33,720 nucleotides of DNA from Streptomyces sp. VRA16 Mangrove soil (GTDB taxonomy: Bacteria; Actinomycetota; Actinomycetes; Streptomycetales; Streptomycetaceae): the NCBI RefSeq assembly GCF_017377775.1, contig NZ_JAFVLN010000033.1, positions 1 to 33,720 of the forward strand, given 5' to 3'. Position 1 is the stretch's first letter, and every line of letters starts with the position of its first letter. Positions 27,863 through 33,720 of this stretch are shown in pieces. The position numbers and the translations under genes were made by a program. The notes under the pieces are model-generated. The model did no database searches, had not been told where the DNA came from, and was given only the letters and a program-made list of their open reading frames with translations.

Positions 27863-29227
27863 ATGAACGACACTCCGGGCTGGGCATCGCCCGGATCTGC
27901 CCCCTCCGACGGCCCCGACGACAAGCGCCAGGACGGCACGGGTCAGGGCGACGACACCCGGGACGCCGGTCCGCAGGACGCCGCGGGCCAGGGACCCCAG
28001 TGGTCCAAGGAGCAGCCGCCGCCCGCACAGTGGTCCGCTCCCTCGGGCTCCGGCCAGACCCCGCCACCGCCCCCGCCGGCCCCCGGCCAGGGCTGGGGCG
28101 GCCAGAGCGGTCAGGGCTGGGGCGGCCAGGGCGGCTACGGCCAGGGCCCCGGCGGTCCCGGCTACGGCGGCGGCTGGGGCACGCCTCCGCAGGGCGGCCC
28201 CGGAAACTGGGGCCCCGGTGTCTGGGGCGGCCCGCCCGCAGCCGCGAAGCCCGGCGTCATCCCGCTGCGCCCGCTCGGTGTCGGTGAGATCCTCGACGGC
28301 GCGGTGTCGACGATGCGCACGTACTGGCGCACCGTCCTCGGCATCTCGCTGACCGTCGCCGTCGTCACCGAGCTGCTCGTGGTCCTGCTGCAGGGCTACA
28401 TCCTCAACGACTCCTCGACCACCGCCGCGCTCGACAACCCGGACGCCACTCCGCGCGAGATTCTCGACGCGCTGGGCGGGATCCTCGTCGGCACCGGCGT
28501 CGTCCTCGTCGTCACCCTGCTCGGCCAGATCATCGCCACGGCCCTGCTCACGACGGTCACCAGCCGAGCCGTGCTCGGCAAGCCCGTCACGACCGGCGAG
28601 GCCTGGCGCGACGCCCGGCCGCAGGTCCTCAGGCTCCTCGGCCTGACCCTGCTGCTGCCACTGATCGTCAGTGGGATCGTCTTCGTGGGCACCATCCCCG
28701 GCATCCTCGTCGGCGTCCTCGGGTCGGCCGACGCGGGCATCGCACTCGCCGTCGTCGGCGGCATCGCCGCCTTCGTCGTCGCGATCTGGCTGATGATCCG
28801 CCTCTCGCTGGCCTCGCCCGCGCTGATGCTGGAGAAGCAGACCATCCGCAAGGCGATGGGCCGCTCCAGCAAGCTCGTCCGCGGCTCCTGGTGGCGCGTC
28901 TTCGGCATCCAGATCCTCGCGGCGATCATCACGAACGTGGTCGCCTCGATCGTCCTCGTCCCGTTCACCCTGCTCGCCTCGGCGGTCAGCGGCGCCGGCG
29001 TCGGCTTCTTCGACTCCACGGGCGACAACGTCGGCTGGGCGTACCTGATCATCACCGGCATCGGCTCGGTGATCGGCTCCACGCTCACCTTCCCGATCTC
29101 CGCGGGCGTCACCGTGCTGCTCTACATCGACCAGCGCATCCGCCGCGAGGCCCTCGACCTCGAACTCGCCCGCGCCGCGGGCCTGCAGGGCTACGGGGAC
29201 ACCCCCGGCGCCACCCCGGGGAGCTGA
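27863..29227 (+). CDS. GPDPase membrane-domain-like integral membrane protein
   Basis: 454 residues. The first 130 or so are low-complexity: an acidic, Gln/Asp-rich start, a Pro tract (PPPPPPAP), then Gly/Trp/Gln repeats such as GQGWGGQ and GYGQGPGG. From about 135 (PLRPLGVGEILDGAVSTMRTYWRTVLGISL) it is a six- or more-helix membrane domain like that preceding glycerophosphodiester phosphodiesterase domains, but no phosphodiesterase domain is attached. The function is unknown. The ATG at 27863 follows AAGGAG at about 6 nt. It is divergent from mtnA and is the first gene of a five-gene run; its stop is 4 nt from the next GTG. Confidence 0.88.
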   Translation: MNDTPGWASPGSAPSDGPDDKRQDGTGQGDDTRDAGPQDAAGQGPQWSKEQPPPAQWSAPSGSGQTPPPPPPAPGQGWGGQSGQGWGGQGGYGQGPGGPGYGGGWGTPPQGGPGNWGPGVWGGPPAAAKPGVIPLRPLGVGEILDGAVSTMRTYWRTVLGISLTVAVVTELLVVLLQGYILNDSSTTAALDNPDATPREILDALGGILVGTGVVLVVTLLGQIIATALLTTVTSRAVLGKPVTTGEAWRDARPQVLRLLGLTLLLPLIVSGIVFVGTIPGILVGVLGSADAGIALAVVGGIAAFVVAIWLMIRLSLASPALMLEKQTIRKAMGRSSKLVRGSWWRVFGIQILAAIITNVVASIVLVPFTLLASAVSGAGVGFFDSTGDNVGWAYLIITGIGSVIGSTLTFPISAGVTVLLYIDQRIRREALDLELARAAGLQGYGDTPGATPGS

Positions 29228-29231
29228 TGCG

Positions 29232-29927
29232 GTGAGCGCGCCCGGGGGAGTGCTCAGGGCGGCGGCCTGGCTGACGCGCGCCGGCGGCGACGAGCCGCCG
29301 GTGACCATCTCGCGCGATCCCGCGCGGGAGGCGGCCAGGCGCGAGCTGTCCAAGCCCGCGTACCACGAGAACGACCCAAGCTGGTTCATGCGCGCCCTGA
29401 ACAAGTTCTGGGACTGGATCGACGACCTGTTCTCCGCCGCGTCCGGGGCCACGCCGGGCGGCGCCGTCGGCCTGGTCGTCATCGTGCTGGCCGTCGTCGC
29501 CCTGCTGGCGCTCCTGTGGTGGCGCCTGGGCACCCCGCGCCGCTCCCCCGTCTCGGCGGCCCCGCTCTTCGACGACCGTCCGCGCAGCGCCGCCGAGCAC
29601 CGCGCGGCCGCCGAGGCGCACGCCGCCCAGGGCCACTGGAACCAGGCCGTCCAGGAACGGATGCGCGCCCTGGTCCGCTCCCTGGAGGAACGCGCCCTGC
29701 TGGACCCGCGCCCCGGCCGCACCGCCGACGAGGCCGCCACCGAGGCGTCCCGCACGCTCCCCCCGCTCACGGACCGGCTGCGCGCCGCCGCCCGCGACTT
29801 CGACGACGTCACGTACGGCGGCCGCTCCGCGAACCCGGAGACGTACCAGCGCCTGACCGCCCTGGACACCGACGCGGAGCACACCGCCCCGACCCTCACC
29901 GCCGCCGCCCCGGGAGCCCCCCGGTGA
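29232..29927 (+). CDS. DUF4129 domain membrane protein
   Basis: 231 residues from the GTG at 29232. A cytoplasmic or external N-terminal segment (1-75) containing SWFMRALNKFWDWIDDLF is followed by one membrane helix (about 78-98) and a soluble helical DUF4129 domain (about 115-215: AEHRAAAEAHAAQGHWNQAVQERMRALVRSLEERALL, then FDDVTYGGRSA). DUF4129 proteins typically accompany MoxR and DUF58 genes; their function is unknown. The start is 4 nt after the upstream stop, and its own stop overlaps the next GTG by 4 nt (GTGA), so translation is likely coupled in both directions. Confidence 0.92.
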   Translation: MSAPGGVLRAAAWLTRAGGDEPPVTISRDPAREAARRELSKPAYHENDPSWFMRALNKFWDWIDDLFSAASGATPGGAVGLVVIVLAVVALLALLWWRLGTPRRSPVSAAPLFDDRPRSAAEHRAAAEAHAAQGHWNQAVQERMRALVRSLEERALLDPRPGRTADEAATEASRTLPPLTDRLRAAARDFDDVTYGGRSANPETYQRLTALDTDAEHTAPTLTAAAPGAPR

Positions 29928-31200
29928 CCGATCCCAGCATCCCGAACTCCCGCGGCGACAACGCCGGACCGCCGTCCGGCACCACGCTCACCGCGCCACC
30001 GCCCCCGGCCTCCGGGCCGGGCCCCGACGGCACCTCGGTCACCCCCACGGCCCGCCAGGTCTGGACCCGCACGCGAGGCATCGCCCTCGCCCTGGTCCTG
30101 CTCCTGGTCACCGGCGTGGCCATCGCGGCCGTCCGCTCCGGGGAACAGCACGGCACGCTCGACCCGCGCTCCGCCGACCAGTACGGCAGCCGCGCCGTCG
30201 CCGCCCTCCTCGCCGAGCGCGGCGTCGACACCCGCGTGGTCACCACGACCGCCGAGGCCCGCGCAGCGACCGGCAAGGACACCACCCTCCTGGTCGCCGT
30301 CCCCGACCTGCTGACCGAGCATCAGCAGAGCCAGATCGAGGCGGCCACCGCCGACTCGGGCGGCCGCACGGTCCTCGTCGCCCCCGGCGACGCGTCCGTC
30401 AGCACCTTGGCCCCCAGAGTCAGCGCGGACGCGGCCACCAGCGCCGACACGACGCTGGCCCCCGGCTGCTCGCTGCCGGCGGCCCGCCGCGCGGGCACGG
30501 CCGACACCGGCGGCAGCCTCTACAGGACGACGTCCTCCGACGCCGACTCCTGCTACCCGAGCGACGGCGCCGCCTCCCTGCTGCGCCTGCCCTCGGCCAC
30601 CGGCGACGGCGACACGGTGATCATCGGCGCCCCCGACATCCTGCTCAACGACCGTCTCGACGAGCGGGGCAACGCCTCGCTCGCCCTTCAACTCCTCGGT
30701 ACCCGCCCCCATCTGGTCTGGTACCTCCCCTCCCTCTCGGACGAATCCGCGGCCACCGGTGCGCAGAACGACCGCAGCTTCTTCGACCTGATCCCCAAGG
30801 GCTGGCTCTGGGGCACGCTCCAGCTCTTCATCGCTGCAGCACTGGCCGCCCTCTGGCGCGCCCGTCGCCTCGGACCCCTGGTCCCCGAACGTCTCCCCGT
30901 CGCGATCCGCGCCTCAGAGACCGTCGAAGGCCGCGCCCGCCTCTACCGCAAGGCGAACGCCCGCGACCGCGCGGCGACGGCCCTGCGTATCTCCACCCGC
31001 ACCAAGCTCGCCCCCCTCATCGGCGTCCCCGTCTCCCAGGCACACTCGCCCGAGACCTTCCTGCCGGCCCTGACCCGCCAACTCCCCACACCGGGACAGG
31101 ACCTGCACGCCCTCCTCTTCGGCCCGCCTCCCGCGACCGACGCAGCACTCATCGCCCTCGCCGACCACCTCGACGCCCTCGAAAGAGAGGTACGGAATTC

Positions 31201-31204
<4 letters not shown>
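29924..31204 (+). CDS. DUF4350 domain membrane protein
   Basis: 426 residues from the GTG at 29924. A Pro-rich N-terminus (1-45) is followed by TM1 (about 51-71), an extracytoplasmic DUF4350 domain (about 78-285: GSRAVAALLAERGVDTRVV, VVAPGDASVS-like strands, VIIGAPDILLNDRLDERGNASLALQLLG) and TM2 (about 292-312). The cytoplasmic tail contains VEGRARLYRKANARDRAATALR. The soluble domain resembles GATase-1-like folds. Two Cys (in APGCSL and SCYPSDG) could form a disulphide outside the cell. The stop overlaps the MoxR start by 4 nt (ATGA). It is part of the MoxR operon; its role is not known. Confidence 0.9.
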
Positions 31205-32193
<989 letters not shown>

Positions 32194-32218
32194 CGAGGCC
32201 GGAGACGAAGGACCCGAC

Positions 32219-33529
32219 ATGGCCCTCACCGGACGCACGGCCCTGCTCGCAGCTGTGGGCTCCCTCCCCATCGGGATCTGGGAGCCCAGCTGGACGGGCA
32301 TCCTCGCCGTCAACGCCCCCCTGGCCCTGGCCTGCGCCTGCGACTTCGCCCTGGCCGCCCCCGTACGCCGCCTGCGCCTGACCCGCTCCGGCGACACCTC
32401 CGTACGTCTCGGTGACCCGGCCGACGTCACGCTCACGGTCACCAACCCGTCGGGCCGCCCGCTGCGCGCGCAGATCCGTGATGCCTGGCCGCCGAGCGCC
32501 TGGCTCCAGGGCACGGAACACGACGCGTCCCGCCACCGCGTGACGATCCCCGCGGGCGAACGGCGTCGCGTCACCACCCGCCTCCTGCCCACCCGCAGGG
32601 GCGACCGCCGGGCGGACCGCGTGACGATCCGTTCCTACGGCCCGCTGGGCCTGTTCACCCGGCAGGGCACGCACAACGTCCCCTGGACGGTCCGCGTCCT
32701 GCCCCCGTTCCACAGCCGCAAGCACCTCCCGTCCAAGCTGGCCCGCCTCCGCGAACTCGACGGCCGCACCAGCCTGTTGACCAGGGGTGAGGGCACGGAG
32801 TTCGACAGCCTGCGCGAGTACGTCCCTGGCGACGACACCCGTTCCATCGACTGGCGCGCAACGGCCCGCCAGTCCTCCGTCGCCGTACGCACCTGGCGCC
32901 CCGAACGCGACCGCCACATCCTGCTGGTCCTGGACACAGGACGCACCTCGGCGGGTCGAGTCGGCGACGCCCCGCGCCTGGACGCCTCGATGGACGCCGC
33001 GCTCCTGCTGGGCGCCCTGGCGTCCCGCGCCGGCGACCGCGTCGACCTCCTCGCCTATGACCGCCGTGTCCGCGCCCTGGTCCAGGGCCGCACCGCGGGC
33101 GAAGTCCTCCCGGCCCTGGTCAACGCCATGGCCCCCCTCGAACCCGAGCTCGTGGAGACGGACGCCCGCGGCCTCACGGCCACAGCCCTCCACACGGCTC
33201 CCCGCCGCTCCCTCATCGTTCTTCTTACGTCGCTGGAGGCGGCCCCCGTCGAGGAGGGCCTGCTCCCTGTCCTGGCCCGCCTCACCAAGCGCCACACGGT
33301 CGTGGTGGCATCGGTGGCGGACCCGGCCATCGAAACAATGGCCGAGGCACGCGGCACCACGGACGCGATCTACGACGCGGCTTCAGCGGCCCAGGCAAAA
33401 GCAGAACGCCTCCGCACCGCGGAACAACTGACTCGCCACGGCGTCACCGTCGTCGACGCAACCCCGTCGGAACTGGCCCCCGCCCTCGCGGACGCCTATC
33501 TCTCCCTGAAATCAGCCGGCCGCCTCTGA
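32219..33529 (+). CDS. DUF58 (VWA-like) protein
   Basis: 436 residues. Two N-terminal membrane helices (about 7-48) precede a beta-rich region and the DUF58 signature at 198-217 (LREYVPGDDTRSIDWRATAR). A VWA-like fold follows with a metal-site-like DTGRTS (239-244). It is membrane-anchored with its body in the cytoplasm by the usual model. Family members pair with MoxR ATPases in gene order and probably in function; the substrate is unknown. The ATG at 32219 follows AAGGA at about 8 nt, 25 nt after the MoxR stop. It is the last gene of the run, with a strong terminator 55 nt after its stop. Confidence 0.95.
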   Translation: MALTGRTALLAAVGSLPIGIWEPSWTGILAVNAPLALACACDFALAAPVRRLRLTRSGDTSVRLGDPADVTLTVTNPSGRPLRAQIRDAWPPSAWLQGTEHDASRHRVTIPAGERRRVTTRLLPTRRGDRRADRVTIRSYGPLGLFTRQGTHNVPWTVRVLPPFHSRKHLPSKLARLRELDGRTSLLTRGEGTEFDSLREYVPGDDTRSIDWRATARQSSVAVRTWRPERDRHILLVLDTGRTSAGRVGDAPRLDASMDAALLLGALASRAGDRVDLLAYDRRVRALVQGRTAGEVLPALVNAMAPLEPELVETDARGLTATALHTAPRRSLIVLLTSLEAAPVEEGLLPVLARLTKRHTVVVASVADPAIETMAEARGTTDAIYDAASAAQAKAERLRTAEQLTRHGVTVVDATPSELAPALADAYLSLKSAGRL

Positions 33530-33583
33530 CCCAGCAAATCACCAGCCTCGAATACGAGGTCTGGGACATGCCCCTAAACGCAG

Positions 33584-33618
33584 AAAACCCCCGGACCGTA
33601 TCCCGGTCCGGGGGTTTT
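33584..33618. terminator. Strong bidirectional intrinsic terminator
   Basis: AAAACCCCCGGACCG (33584-33598) and CGGTCCGGGGGTTTT (33604-33618) pair perfectly over 15 bp with a 5-nt loop, with T-runs on both strands. It can end both the MoxR/DUF58 operon (plus) and the rRNA operon (minus). Confidence 0.95.
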
Positions 33619-33628
33619 CTCAAAATTT

Positions 33629-33720
33629 GTTCGGCGGCGTCCTACTCTCCCACAGGGTCCCCCCTGCAGTACCATCGGCGCTGTGAGGCTTAGCTTCCGG
33701 GTTCGGAATGTAACCGGGCG
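33629..33720 (-). rRNA. rrf: 5S ribosomal RNA, 3' portion
   Basis: Read on the minus strand, the sequence matches the 3' three-quarters of Streptomyces 5S rRNA: CGCCCGGTTACATTCCGAAC, AAGCTAAGCC, GCGCCGATGGTACTGCAGGG, GTGGGAGAGTAGGACGCCGCC. About 92 of 120 nt are present; the 5' end, and presumably 23S and 16S rRNA, lie beyond the window. The 3' end is placed at about 33629, ten nt before the terminator stem. Confidence 0.95.

Noticed and set aside
27170..30712. Long minus-strand open frame across the DUF4129/DUF4350 genes
   Set aside because: No recognisable domain, no ribosome binding site, and it runs through mtnA in a shifted frame.
33541..33583. Small gene between DUF58 and the terminator
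   Set aside because: Too short and without start/ribosome binding site; treated as the 3' untranslated end of the operon.

Overview
The window is chromosomal DNA from a Streptomyces or very close actinomycete. The evidence is GC well above 65% with G/C-biased third codon positions, GTG/TTG starts, a Streptomyces-type 5S rRNA, a 1656-residue NAD-glutamate dehydrogenase of the Streptomyces type, and the conserved block secA, response regulator, hpf, comF, lpqB, mtrB, mtrA, mtnA. M. tuberculosis has much the same order around Rv3235 to Rv3246c (from memory). Most of the window is core genome. No phage genes, transposase, tRNA or CRISPR array are visible.

Layout. (1) 1-2.4 kb, minus: a polytopic membrane protein translationally coupled (TTGA overlap) to a DPM-synthase-type GT2 glycosyltransferase. 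(2) 2.5-7.5 kb, minus: NAD-specific glutamate dehydrogenase with a 3' hairpin. (3) 8.0-8.5 kb, plus: a DJ-1/PfpI protein, followed by a terminator and a repeat-rich, G-run-rich intergenic stretch. (4) 9.0-11.3 kb, minus: a large ATP-binding LuxR-type regulator. (5) 11.7-13.0 kb, minus: a HAD-like protein and a DUF6912-like protein. (6) 13.3-13.7 kb, plus: an Rv3235-like protein facing secA (13.9-16.7 kb, minus). (7) 16.9-18.9 kb, plus: a GNAT acetyltransferase and a YcaQ/AlkX-type DNA glycosylase. (8) 18.9-27.7 kb, minus: NarL-type response regulator, hpf, comF, lpqB, mtrB, mtrA and mtnA. (9) 27.9-33.5 kb, plus: an operon of a GPDPase-membrane-domain protein, DUF4129, DUF4350, MoxR ATPase and DUF58. 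(10) A perfect bidirectional terminator and the 3' part of a 5S rRNA gene (minus), the end of an rrn operon that continues beyond the window.

How the genes work together. The mtnA-mtrA-mtrB-lpqB genes are packed within 4 nt or overlap. They form one unit that places the MtrAB envelope/growth two-component system and its lipoprotein partner behind a methionine-salvage enzyme. Downstream lie a ComF-type phosphoribosyltransferase, the ribosome hibernation factor, an orphan response regulator and the Sec motor. The MoxR/DUF58/DUF4129/DUF4350 operon looks like a membrane-anchored AAA+/VWA-like system of unknown substrate.

Most unusual non-coding signals. Two copies of a composite repeat, each with five CAATC-centred units and an identical 68-bp three-hairpin core, lie in intergenic DNA 6 kb apart. 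Two perfect Streptomyces-type DnaA boxes lie between lpqB and comF. A direct repeat resembling an MtrA site lies at the mtnA/mtrA junction. hpf appears to have a long, hairpin-rich leader.
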